A DNA stretch of 64,000 nucleotides. Source: Glandiceps talaboti (lineage: Eukaryota > Hemichordata > Enteropneusta > Spengelidae). Positions 13,800 to 25,590 of the stretch are shown here, piece after piece. Below the pieces are notes generated by a model that saw only the letters and a program-made list of their open reading frames with translations, had not been told where the DNA came from and ran no database searches. The stretch is from assembly GCF_964340395.1 (NCBI RefSeq), contig NC_135551.1:27926880-27990879 (forward strand). The letters run 5' to 3'. The translations under genes and the position numbers were made by a program. How positions within the stretch are numbered: the first letter of the stretch is position 1; the number at the start of each line of letters is the position of its first letter.

Positions 13800-15852
13800 T
13801 ACATCTTTGCTGGTTTTCGGCCAAGTCCAACAACATAAGCTGTTACATTATTGTCATTAATAACAGAGAGCCAAGAATAAAGTCACGATCTGAAAGGAAG
13901 AAAAAACATGACTTAAAGTTGCTCTATTTAGTTCATGTATATGCATGTACAATTCAGATCCCATTCTCCCATTGCCGCAATTTAGCAGTTGTGTCCATGC
14001 AATGTAAAATTACTTGATACCAATATTAAAATTGTGTTTTCAAGCCAAAACATTTCATATATGACGACTCGCGGTCTTCAAGTAGTCATATGTAATTTGT
14101 AAGCGACTCAATAAAAATGCTGTCAATCTTTGGTAATCTATTAGATGACCATTTGACTTTTAACAAGGGGTTTTATTAAGATAAATAGCTCAATAAAATG
14201 TATATCACATTCCAGCGGAAAATAACATCTTATAGCGTGCATAAGAAAACTATTGTTAAACATGATAGCTATGTCAAAATTAAAACATATCAGTAATTCT
14301 ACCTCGACATTCAATCCTGCACTTGAAAAAAAATTCATTATGACTTGTAAAGACGTTGATACGCTGTAAAGTTTCTTAGAACAAGGTTTCAATAAGTCTA
14401 CACGTTTGATAAAAGGAATGATATATGAGAACTGTAAATATCTCTCTATGATATCATATCGTATTATGTATTGAGACAGTTGCCCTGGTTGTGTCCGAAA
14501 TAAAAACAATTTTTATTCATGTTGGCGGTGAACTACATGAAAAGGTTGCATTTTATTACATTCGGTAGTTTAATAACAAATTCTCAAACGGACTTTACAA
14601 ATACATGTAAATAGTCCCGAAGGCCACTACAAAATGACAATGGCCAATAAATATAGCTTATTGCTGCAATACTATTCTAGAATGCAACGCGTATTGCCAG
14701 CCATCAAAAGACTGCCATTTTCGGAGTCACGTGAACTAGGGAATGCCATCAGATTAACTGGCCCACGTCCATGGTCTATTTGCCACCAGCAGTATACCGC
14801 AAGACATAGCACACTACAAGTGGTCGACTAGAGGCTGGACTCTCGTCCCACCAAAAATTAGAGCGCAATTAATCTTCGTTATTGTCAGATCGGCGGTCGA
14901 TAATAGATTAGTCCCTGGTTTAAAAAAATAAAAGTGGCTTTCAAAGACTTACAAGACTTATATACTAGTATAATTTTGTGTGTGAAGGATTATGTTCATG
15001 TCAGTGTATTTCAATAGAAAGATAACTGTTTTGATTGTCGTTTACCCAAGCTCAGTACAGACCACCCTGAAATGAACCTCTCGTGAAACAACGATGAAAT
15101 AGTTAATATGTACCCATGCACACACCAGTCAGAAATCAAGGTGAACATCATCAAGTTGCTTAGTAGGTTAACATAGCGGCACAAATAATAATCGAATCGG
15201 ACGCAAAGGGAAACTACACCTGGCGAAGAACAGTTTGAAGTATAAACATGGAGGTAATTTCAATCCTTGTTATTATTGAACATGTTGAAAAGTAGAAGCA
15301 TCCAACGATCACATTTACACAACACGCATCATTGATGAACTTTACGTATGTTACGAACTGACTACCTGGCAGGTAGTCAGACACCTACCTCTCGTGATAC
15401 CATTAAAGTGATCTTAGACATCTACCAGACTCTTACCTCTCGTGACACCTTTAAAGTGAACTTATAAATCTTGACGTACTTCCGTCACTTCGTGTCATTT
15501 GGTGCCACATACCTTATCACCTTCTTAAAAATACAATTGATAAACTATAACTTGTGACAAAGGAGGTCAAAAGGCTCAGTCCATAACAAACGAACATTTA
15601 ATGACACCTGCAATGCAATAAAAGACACCCATACACATACATACATACATACATACATACATACATACATACATACATACATACATACACATACATACAT
15701 ACACATATACATACATACATACATACATACATGCATGCATACATACATACATACATACATACATACATACATACATACATACATACACACACACACATAC
15801 ATACATACATACATACATACATACATACATACATACATACATACATACACAC

Positions 15853-15895
<43 letters not shown>

Positions 15896-16464
15896 GTGAA
15901 ACTTTTCAGTGGGAGTTATCTCTAATAGTTGCAAAGCTTTCATACAAATAGAACACATAAGAAACTTTTTTCCTTCGACGAATATAGACTTAGGCTATTA
16001 CCAAATTGCAACTTTTAATGTAATATTGTAAATAATATTTGAATGACGAGGAAAATATAAAACATTTGACTTGAGAGAAGTGTAAACAAATACTTTTCCG
16101 TGTGTTCACAACATGACAACATTGTCCAGGCCATGGGACATACATGATTGGACTACTTGTCTGGACTTGCACGGAATTGTAGAATTTTTGTTAAACCTCC
16201 TCAAGTTTTGAATGATTCATTTGCTCCTAAAACGATGACATGGTAGCCATGTTAGTTGGTTGTGTGTAGCAGATATCTCCCCATGCTGGTTACCTTGTTT
16301 TCAAATGGTATGAGCAAGCATGGTATTATGTTAACATATTTCAAAGAACTGTCGGAAATTCAAGTACAACCTGTTTGCAATAAAACTTGCTATTGATACA
16401 TGTAATATGTATTTGGTTGTGTCCATCTTTTCTTCAACAACAAAACGTGTTTCTAGTGTAACAT
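13800..16464. other. Intergenic between paralogues 3 and 4
   Basis: A 65-codon plus-strand frame (14634-14831) has a basic, presequence-like composition (MQRVLPAIKRLPFSESRELG), but no homology was recognised and there is no clear donor, so it is not called a gene. At about 15385-15465 a segment of roughly 45 bp beginning ACCTCTCGTGA is tandemly duplicated. The CATA array at 15639-15893 is listed separately. I see nothing else. Confidence 0.4.
15639..15893. repeat. (CATA)n microsatellite with (CA)n blocks
   Basis: About 255 bp of CATA units are interrupted by CACACA blocks at about 15785-15797, 15847-15857 and 15871-15893. Confidence 0.97.
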
Positions 16465-16839
16465 CTAGATGGCATTTTCAGCGAACTTCCAATGATCCGT
16501 TCTTATATCAAGATCAGTGTTACACTCAGGATTCGCACACTCCATTGCCATGATATGTTGTTTAGCCAGCTGAGCCATATCGTCCTCGGGTGGGTCTTCC
16601 GGAATGGCATCCTCCGTACATTCATTCTCCTTCTCAGAACAGCAAACTCTATAATGCCACATAAGCATTACAAACAAAACGAGCGAAAGACTAAGCACGG
16701 CAGCAAGCCCAATGGCCAGATAATCCCTTGAAGGAGCACCAGGCTGTGTTACAGCTGCGTTAATTATAAATGATATTTCCAAAATGGCACACAATATTGT
16801 TGAAATTCCAAGCATGCGCCAAACCACGACAGAGCGCAT
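16465..16839 (-). CDS. Small membrane protein, paralogue 4 of 4 (uncharacterised family)
   Basis: The open frame runs from 16914 to a TAG at 16465. I choose the ATG at 16839 because it gives MRSVVV, matching the MRSVAL start of paralogue 2 and a 124-aa length. TM1 is at about residues 9-29 (MLGISTILCAILEISFII) and TM2 at about 45-65 (YLAIGLAAVLSLSLVLFVML). A juxtamembrane YRVCCSEKENEC, an acidic segment (EDPPEDDMAQL) and the signature (ANPE, then DIRTDH) follow. An AG five bases upstream of the ATG is in the same phase as the acceptor-like sites of paralogues 2 and 3, so upstream exons may exist. An alternative ATG at 16914 would add 25 residues. Function unknown. Confidence 0.65.
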   Translation of the reverse strand: MRSVVVWRMLGISTILCAILEISFIINAAVTQPGAPSRDYLAIGLAAVLSLSLVLFVMLMWHYRVCCSEKENECTEDAIPEDPPEDDMAQLAKQHIMAMECANPECNTDLDIRTDHWKFAENAI

Positions 16840-16914
16840 ATCGACTGTTTCAAACTTTATACCACAGTACCTGTATAGCAACCGATGCAGACTAGCATTG
16901 GCAAGTATAAACAT

Positions 16915-18966
16915 ATCGGATGATAAGAAGTGTGTATATATTAGCCATGTCCTCTCTCAAACACAGTCTGAAATTACTGATGTAGGACACCTAGCATGGG
17001 ACGATAATACGATAAAGGTGGAGTCTGCCAGTGGAAAGTTTTGAGTCCCTCAGGTCTTGAGACTGCAGTGATATGTTATCAGCTGCCAATCAAAAAGAAT
17101 GAAGTGAAATATGGCTGCAACTGATGAAGACAGCGATGTCACGCAACCCATGGATGGGTCTTTTCGACCTGAAAAACCAGTATGTTATGCCAGATAGTGC
17201 AACATGCTTTCATTTCAGGAGAAGTTATCATGATTAACACATGTCATCTTTTATCAATACATTATTAGATATCATAGGCTGGTGCAAACAGTCTGTCTTG
17301 TCCACTCATGATAGATGGCGCTGTTTATGATCACAACACCACGGAGAATAAAATACGAAATTGTGAAAACTTTAGAAATACATATAATTTCGAACCCCAT
17401 TCAAATCTTGTAAATAATGTTAATCACAGAATTAACATTACCAAGCTGAGAATTTCATCTCATGATTTATCTATTGAAGTTTAAGTATATCCGGTAATGA
17501 TGTAACTAATACCAGAAGTTAGTTCCTAAACGGAATCTTCATATCTGATGTAAACTATCACAATATATCAAACAAGTAGTTAAAGTATTATTAGGGTGTC
17601 GTGATAGGTTTATTGCCGACAGTTTAGAGAAATTTATCACTGTGCTGTTTAATAAATTATAACAGTTTGTTTTAGTTTATAGATTAACATATTTATTGGT
17701 GTTACGTTTGTTTTGTGGTAGTTCTATTTCTGGACATGAATTATGTATTTTTATATGTAGTTTTGTGCCAAATAAAATATGAAATACTACACTACACTAC
17801 GCTACGCTACGCTACGCTACGCTACGCTACACTACACTACACTACACTACACAACACAACACAACACAACACAACACAACACAGCACAGCACAGCACAGC
17901 ACAGCACAGCACAACACAACACAACACAACACAACACAACACAACACAATACAATACAATACAATACAATACAATACAATACAATACAATACAACGCAAT
18001 ACACTTCACTTCACTACATGTACACCCTCGTTTAGCTGATCATAGTACATCATGGACTTTGGATAGACTGATCAATACATCTACTAATTGTTGACAGGAT
18101 GTATGACAGTACTGTCGGCATAATCGTAAACTAACATTATTATAGGAACTCTGCCGTCAACAATTTGACAGTTAGACACTCCCAAAATGTAGATGTTTGC
18201 TATTCATGTGCTGGTCTTAATCACTATAGACGTGTTACGTTGCGAGAGAGGTTGGTTGAAGTGCTTAGGACTTTGCTGAGGGTAAGAATTATTGCGTTTA
18301 TAGTATGTCTTTCTTATCAAGAAAAGTAAAATGGTTTTCTTTTTTAGGTCAAGGGTTATATTACCCCCCTGTGGTGAATACGATTTTGTGCCTGTGTAAA
18401 TATGATTCATATTTTGATTCTTGTGGATTTCTTGTATCTTGCTTTGTTTTGTTGTGGGTGCTCAGTTACACTGTAGATATTTGAAAGGACGTTTTCTTAT
18501 TTAAAGTTTTTGATTCAATGATAAGTATACGCCAAATATTGTGATAAGAAATATTCCCTTCTAAACCTTTTATCTTACCATTTTGACTTGTCAATGAATA
18601 GACCGTGCCACCACTCCCTAGCTTGGTGGGAGAAGAGAATGTATATGGAAGCCCGCCTCCTTGCGGTCGGAAGATGTTATCTTACCGAATCAACTAAGAC
18701 TTGTTTCCAATTTGATGAGACATGAGTATTGTATGCATTTCTTCATGAAAAGCATAATCTTGCATCTCATGAACTATTCATGTATTATATCAGGAAATAA
18801 AAAGCGGTCCAGCATTATCAGCCTGAACAGCTGAGCCACAACGTTGAATCGGTGGAGGGTTTATGGTGTGAGTTAACATTTCAGATCAGCAAAGTTCTCT
18901 TATTATTATTACAGGATCAATACCCATTGACCAACAAAATAACATATGTCAGATTAATGACCCAAG
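16915..18966. other. Intergenic, upstream of the UNC-93-like gene
   Basis: No gene is recognised. It contains the pentanucleotide array at 17784-18010. A pyrimidine-rich TTATTATTATTACAG acceptor at about 18901-18915 could start a leader exon that carries the UNC-93-like start codon. Confidence 0.4.
17784..18010. repeat. Compound pentanucleotide array
   Basis: Successive blocks of one 5-bp theme run ACTAC, GCTAC, ACTAC, ACAAC, ACAGC, ACAAC, ACAAT and then a short ACTTC tail. Neighbouring blocks differ by one base. Confidence 0.97.
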
Positions 18967-21462
18967 ATGACCCAAAACACATTGCATATCGAAAACGTCC
19001 AAACCAAGGACAGTGTAGAGCTACAAGGTCATGAAAGTTTTTGCCAAAGTCCAATTGGTTGGGCACCGGTTGCAAATGAAGAAACTGACAGTACTGACTC
19101 TGTTGACGATACTATCAATCCGACAAGGTTAGAAAGAACTGTAAATACAATGGTAAAGAAAACAGAACAAAGATTCCTGTGGAAAAATGTCATCTGCTTT
19201 TCAATTTCGTTTGTTTGTCTGTTTAGTGGCTACGTCGGTCTTGAAGGCTTGCAAAGTAGCATTAATTGCGTCGAAGGATTAGGTTTAGCATCTTTGGTTA
19301 CTCTGTATTCATCCTACCTCGTCTCTGGGCTCTTCCTGCCACCACTTATCATAGGATGGCTCGGAAATAGGCTGACATTAATATCAAGTATGTGTTGCTT
19401 CGTCATCTACACCATTGCTAACTTCTATCCTCATTGGTATACAATGATACCAGCTTCTCTCATTATTGGTATAGGGTCAGCAAATATTTGGACAGCTATG
19501 CCATCGTATCTAAGTACACTTGGTCACTTACTAGCAGAAGTCACAGGAAAACGCAAAGATTTAAAGATTAGCAAAGTAATATCAATATTCTACGGTGCTT
19601 TTAGCTTCAAAGCTATCATTGGATTTATTTTCCAGTCAGTTATTTATGGGCGTTTTGCTGACTATTCAACAAATGATACATCCATGATGTCTGAAGTGAA
19701 TGAAGACAGTTATACATGTGGTGCTATTGACTGTCAGCAAACAAAAGGCAATGTGACAACTTACTGCAATCCACCTGACCAACAGCTAACTTACATATTA
19801 TTGGGAGTGTATGCAACACTTGGTCTTACTGCAGTTGGAATTATGATTTTCTTTGTTGACGACCTTAAGAACCCGGATGCAAGTACAGATAAATTGAAGC
19901 CGTTTAAAAAACTTGGAGCAACAATCAAACTGTGGATCAACTATAAAATGGTATTGTTGATACCCATGGCTCTACAGTCTGGTTTTCAAATGACAGTGTT
20001 CTGGGGAGATTTTCCTAAGGTACTTATGCTTTAATTAATGATTTTATTTGGAACCAACGTAATACTTCATTGTTAAACACAATTTATTTCCAGACCCGGT
20101 TTGACATATATGTCATAATAGTAACTTATTGCATGCCACTCTACTATACTTAAACTCATCTGAAAGAAATTACCTCGTGCCAGGTTTCTTTCTTTAAATC
20201 AGTGTACTTTGCAAGTATTGAAAACTTCAGAATTATATATTCATTAGAAATATTGATTATTATTCAAAGACTCATAAAAGTAGTAATTTGTCAAAGAGAG
20301 TTATGTTTATTGGTTTTTATGAAGGATATAGTTTACAATCTGTCACGTACTAATGGTGATACTTCAGAGACACTCAAGGAAACACGTGACATGCGAACTT
20401 GAGCACTTATAATACAAACTGGCTAACTAAATACATAACACTCCAGATTTGATGAAGTCACAGTTTTTTGCTAAGTTTGAATGTGTTCTAGCTATTCAAA
20501 ACCCTGCTAAAGAATAACACTCACACTCGACCTACTTGGCAACAAATATCAGTCACGTGTTCAAAACAGTACATGAATAACAATGATTCATTAGCATAAT
20601 ATTATAAGCTAGCCTTATATTAATCATAAAGTATTTCAACATTTATACAAATCTAATAAATATTTTATTTTACCTTTTTTTAAGTCTTATATTTCATGTG
20701 CGATTGGTACAGATATGGTTGGCTACATCTTCATGTGTAATGGTGTCATTGGTACTCTAATGTTTTTCCTGCTCAGTCAGACGGGGAAGAAATTTGGACG
20801 TGTAAAGCCAATGGTTGTTGCATACATTTGCTTCTTTATATGTGATATACTATTGTTGAGATGGGAACATACAAATTCGACCATGACTTTGGTTGTGTTC
20901 TTCTCCATATCAACCTTGCGGGGTGTTGGTTTTAGTATCTTTTCTCTTCATACTACCAGTGAGTACAAATTTACCTTTTCTTTGTTTATATTTTATCAAA
21001 TTTGATAAGGCGATTACAAGGGAGGACCAGGGGAATTACGGTGTGGGGGTCAGTTTTTACATATCGGTCCTCGGGGGAAATAGAAATTAGGGGAGGGTCA
21101 TATTTTAATTCTTTGACTGTTCCCCCTTGTATTGTTTCGAACAATCTGATGTTATTTCATTAATTTTGTCTTCAACAGCAATATATGCCATAGTATTTCC
21201 TGAAGACAAAGAAGCTGCTTTTGCCAACAAATCACTTTGGAAAGCGCTTGGACACGTCATTGGATTCTCAACGAGTCTCTATTTGTGCGTTTTTGTAAAA
21301 GTGTATATTATGATCGGATTGTTGATATTAGCTTTACCTTGTTATTTAATCCTTGAGTTTGTTCATCGAAAACAGAGAAAAGGAGTTCAGACACAAACTA
21401 CTATAACATCGGAACTGGAAAAAATTAACGATCACCGCGCAGAGGACAATTCAAATTATTAA
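18967..21462 (+). CDS. UNC-93-like multi-pass membrane protein
   Basis: Three exons, 18967-20019, 20685-20958 and 21179-21462, with GT-AG borders (introns phase 0 and phase 1), give a 536-aa protein. The UNC-93/MFS fold is visible: a long polar N-terminus to about residue 70, TM1 (NVICFSISFVCLFSGYVGL), the family stretch GLEGLQSSIN, TM2-5 with GWLGNR, and an extracellular loop with an N-glycosylation motif (NDTS) and cysteines. A second bundle follows, in which exon 1 ends FWGDFPK and exon 2 continues SYISCAIGTDMVGY, as in UNC93A. UNC-93 proteins act as accessory subunits or regulators of channels and receptors at plasma or internal membranes; the partner here is unknown. It is longer than many UNC93A proteins because of the N-terminus. 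The second intron holds a G-rich MITE-like fragment near 21015-21130. Confidence 0.9.
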
Positions 21463-21788
21463 ATGACTTTGTCATGGAAACTACAGTCAGTTCAAAATGG
21501 GATGAACCCATATGGCGACATGGACTCAAAGAGGCTCTCTTCAGTTTGAAAGAAGAAATGGGGTCCAATCTCACACGATGGTCTTCTTCAGGGTTCAAAA
21601 ACAATGACATGAACGAATCGAAAGTGGGTAAAATAAACAAAGCAATCGAAATAAAAGGTTTCAACATATAAAGAGTGTCAAAGTTCACCAATCTACACTT
21701 CGGTGGAATAGAATGGCTATTACACCAGTCTGAGTGTAAATAACATAGAAAATTTACTAAGTTCAATTGCATTCTGATCATTTACGAT

Positions 21789-22335
21789 AGCAGGTTTTTT
21801 TTCCCAGCACTTATCATTAAAGCATGCACTATATACATAGGTTTGTTCTACATGCTGCAACATATTGGAATGGGTCACATTACACATGCAAGATATTTTC
21901 GTCTGGTTCCTGGTACTACTATATGATGGCTTAAAGGAAAGCAATTCACAGGGGTCAGGAGTACAACACTCCCCAGATCAGTCAGCTCCTCAGGGATATT
22001 TTACCAGTCATCTTTTGTACATACAAATTTAAGTAGCAGAAGTATGGTTGGTAGACAGACGTCTTTCATACTAACTGCTAATTCTTCTACTTGCACAGAA
22101 CAAGTTATTTAGAGGTACAGTTGTGAACCATTGTGACGTGGTATAGGTATGAACAACTCATTACAAACTTAATGACTAATTAAAAAAAACATTTGCACTG
22201 CTACTCCATTTGAAAAAAAAAATTGATGCAGGACTGACAGTAGAAAAAAAATTGCTGTCACTCTGACTGAAAAAAAAAATTTGCTCCCATACCTACTTCC
22301 TCCATACCCCCCCCAGAAATCAAATGGTTCTCCCC
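21789..22335. mobile_element. 5'-truncated copy of the 11114-11578 Harbinger-like MITE
   Basis: It shares CAGCACTTATCAT-AAAGCATGC, GGTTTGTTCT-CATGCTGCAA and GACTGACAGTAGAAAAAAAA with the intron-3 element, plus an identical right terminus ending GGTTCTCCCC before TAA. The left terminal inverted repeat is absent, and the middle contains about 250 bp not found in the first copy. Confidence 0.7.
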
Positions 22336-22841
22336 TAACAGACAATAATTAGCAGATCACGAATAACGAAAAATAAAGTTGCATAGTTTAGCTAGATTTA
22401 CCTCAGTCCCAACAATCATGACAATGTCTAGCCTAGAATCCATGCGATTGGGATTTGAATAGGGAAATAACAAAGTCAAGACCCCACCCGCTTGGATTCT
22501 AGCCTAGAAATGTCGGAAGTGTGCCAATGTAATCTTTGGAAATTGTGGTCTTCAGCTCATCAGCCAGTGAAACCCAACCACTAGGTATGCTATATACCCT
22601 TAGGAAATCAACTGGTCCCTGCTAAGAGCCCGGGGACTGAACTGTTTAAAACAAATTAACTTTTCAAATAAATAATGTGTAAAAATCTTATTTTTAGAAA
22701 TTTTTCAAGATGATTATTTTATGTTCCTTAAAAAATCATGGCTAGACAGAAACCCCCCCCCCCCCCCCCCAGCAATCTCATCAAATATAAAATAAAAATG
22801 TGGCGAATACCTCAAATATCAAAATGGTGCAAATATATTTA

Positions 22842-22941
<100 letters not shown>

Positions 22942-23125
22942 AAGGTTACAGAATTACGCCACCAAGTGGTAACCCGGGTATATGTTTTGAAGAAAATGGC
23001 GTCCACGTGTGTATGAAACATGTGTTTGTGTTGGTACCATTGCCAATTTTTGGGACGTTGTTGAAGTAATTCAGTGTTTATTCAGTCAGTGAAACTGGGT
23101 CTGTTGATGCTCAGCCAAATCTGAA

Positions 23126-25546
23126 ATGTCATCTTTGAAGAAAGCTGCCAAGTCTGGTCAGAGGACCCATAGGGAGCGTGGACAGGTAACGTTTTAATAT
23201 CAGTATGGATCTTTAGTCCTGCTTGCATGCATACGGAGTAAGTCGTCATGTCAGTAATCTAGACCCGTGCACCGTCTGCAAGCAGGACTACATGGATCTA
23301 CACTATGGATCTATTATTGAGAAGGTTCAATAATAGATCCATACACATACTGACATAGCTACGTACACAGGTTACCATGGATCTATTATTGTTAGATTCA
23401 ATAATAGATCCATGAGTTTACAGACACAATTCTGTTTGAGTTAGCTCGTGGACATTTGCAGAGCTCTCTCCGGAAGCTCTCTCTACAAGCCCTACTTGTA
23501 TGGATGTAGTGGAGCCTCCGTACGCCATCCAAGCAGGGATATCTTTAAGTCATCTGTATGCAGGAGTGATATTGAGAGATTTTTAAACTGTATCAGAATG
23601 AACTAGGAACGGAATATTTTAATGTTTTGTGTGTGTGTTTATTTTGCCATTTTTGGCGTGTGGTTTGTTATTAGAATTAGACTTTTAGGGGTTAGTGGCC
23701 ATGTGGATGAGGGATTGGTATCTATTTTGGATTTTTAATTTATAAAATTATTTTATCATGACTTCTACTTGAAAAAATCATATGAAACAACACGGACCAA
23801 GTGTGTGAACTCAATAACCAGCAAAAAGCTTTAAAATGTATGTTTCATTGTTTTTATCCCCTGGTGTCAAAGGTAAATTTCCATGTTTAGTGGACAATAA
23901 TGAAAGTATATCTTATCTTATCTTATAAAAAGATTGTAATTGTACATACAATAATAACAAAGGTTTTACATATTTCATTAATCTTTTGCAATTTATTGAG
24001 TTTCAAACAAGGACTTTGCATATATTGTTTCAAATTGATTTTTCAAGTATGACGCCAAAATAAAATAGTTTTATAAAGTGAATACCCAATCCTCATCCAT
24101 ATGACCACTTTAATTTTAAGTCAGTCCATGGTTATTATCATTCCTCCAATAGAAGTTCCTGTTCAAATCAGATAGATAAAGTAATTCTGATATTGTTATT
24201 TATATTGCAGCTTTCTAGTAGACAGCACCTTGGTCTACTTGAGAAGAAGAAAGACTACAAATTAAGAGCAAGGTATGTAGTTCCTTAGAATATAATGTGT
24301 AATGCACACAGGAGACGCAGGTGTACACGTTATGTGACACAGAGTAGTGTTTAGATATGTGTTCAGAACACAAACTTAAAAGACGGTGAAAGATGGGTGC
24401 ACATGTTAGCATATCTTCTGTTCAGAAGATGTGCCACTGTTTTCCAAACTTGTCGGTATTTTAGACATTTTCCTGCCAAGTTCCTGCAGAAAAATCAACA
24501 ATTACTAGTAGTAGTTTATTGTTACATTTCTGAACTTTGATTTCAAAATTACAACATTTAATAAAAGAAAACTGGCAAAAACTTAACACATATTTACAGT
24601 TACATGTTTACCACCCTTTTCATATTGACATCTGCTATGGCATGTGTTTGTTACCTATTGTATCACATGACTAATGATATGCACATAGAATACACATAGC
24701 TACCTACAGTCAAACCTCTCTAGTAACTAACAGATAGTAATGATGTAATAATTGTTCACAAACAGATTAAAGTACTTTTAAAATGAGAGCATTCATGTTG
24801 CTTTTAACTATTATTATTATTATTATTATTATTGTTATTATTATTTATTTATTATAAGAAACACACACACTACACATGCGTCTCAGCACATTGTACAGAC
24901 TGAAGTTAAAATTGCAAAAGTAAACTATTTGTTTCTTGAATCCAGAGACCATCACAAGAAAAGAAACTTTATAAAAGCACTAAAGAAGAAAGCCTTGGAC
25001 AAAAATCCAGAGGAGTTTTATTTTAAAATGGTGAATTCTAAGTTAGTGGTAAGTATTGTGGATTCAGTCATTCATTCAAACTGTTTGTAAATATATAGGT
25101 AACATTTCTCAATGAAGAGATAGTGTTAAAGACAAATGATTTGGGCAATGTTTCCCTGGAAATGGATTTGGAACTTGTAAACATTGTTTGAATGTTTGTT
25201 GTAAGTCATATACCACACTTGCAAATTTAGGATTTATTGCTTGTTATATTTGTGTGATGTATTTTATTGGTTTGTACGTTGGTGGAGGGTCTGTGGTTTG
25301 TACGTTGGTGGAGGGTCTGTGGTTTGTACGTTGGTGGAGGGTCTGTGGTTTGTACGTTGGTGGAGGGTCTATGGTTTGTACGTTGGTGGAGGGTCTGTGG
25401 TTTGTACGTTGGTGGAGGGTCTATGGTTTGTACATAAAAATCTGTGAAGTCTCACATGACTGAAATCTAGCATGAATGCGTAACACAGTTTTATCCAAAA
25501 TCCTGAATGGCTCAGTCTGTAGATTTGAAGTAATAATGATATAATG

Positions 25547-25590
<44 letters not shown>

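Noticed and set aside
14634-14831. 65-codon ORF resembling a mitochondrial presequence
   Set aside because: No donor site and no downstream exon found; composition alone is weak evidence.
18204-18410. 68-codon minus-strand ORF before UNC-93
   Set aside because: No supporting signal; typical AT-rich chance frame.
20202-20402. 66-codon ORF in the first UNC-93 intron
   Set aside because: It lies within a well-defined intron and has no protein-like features.
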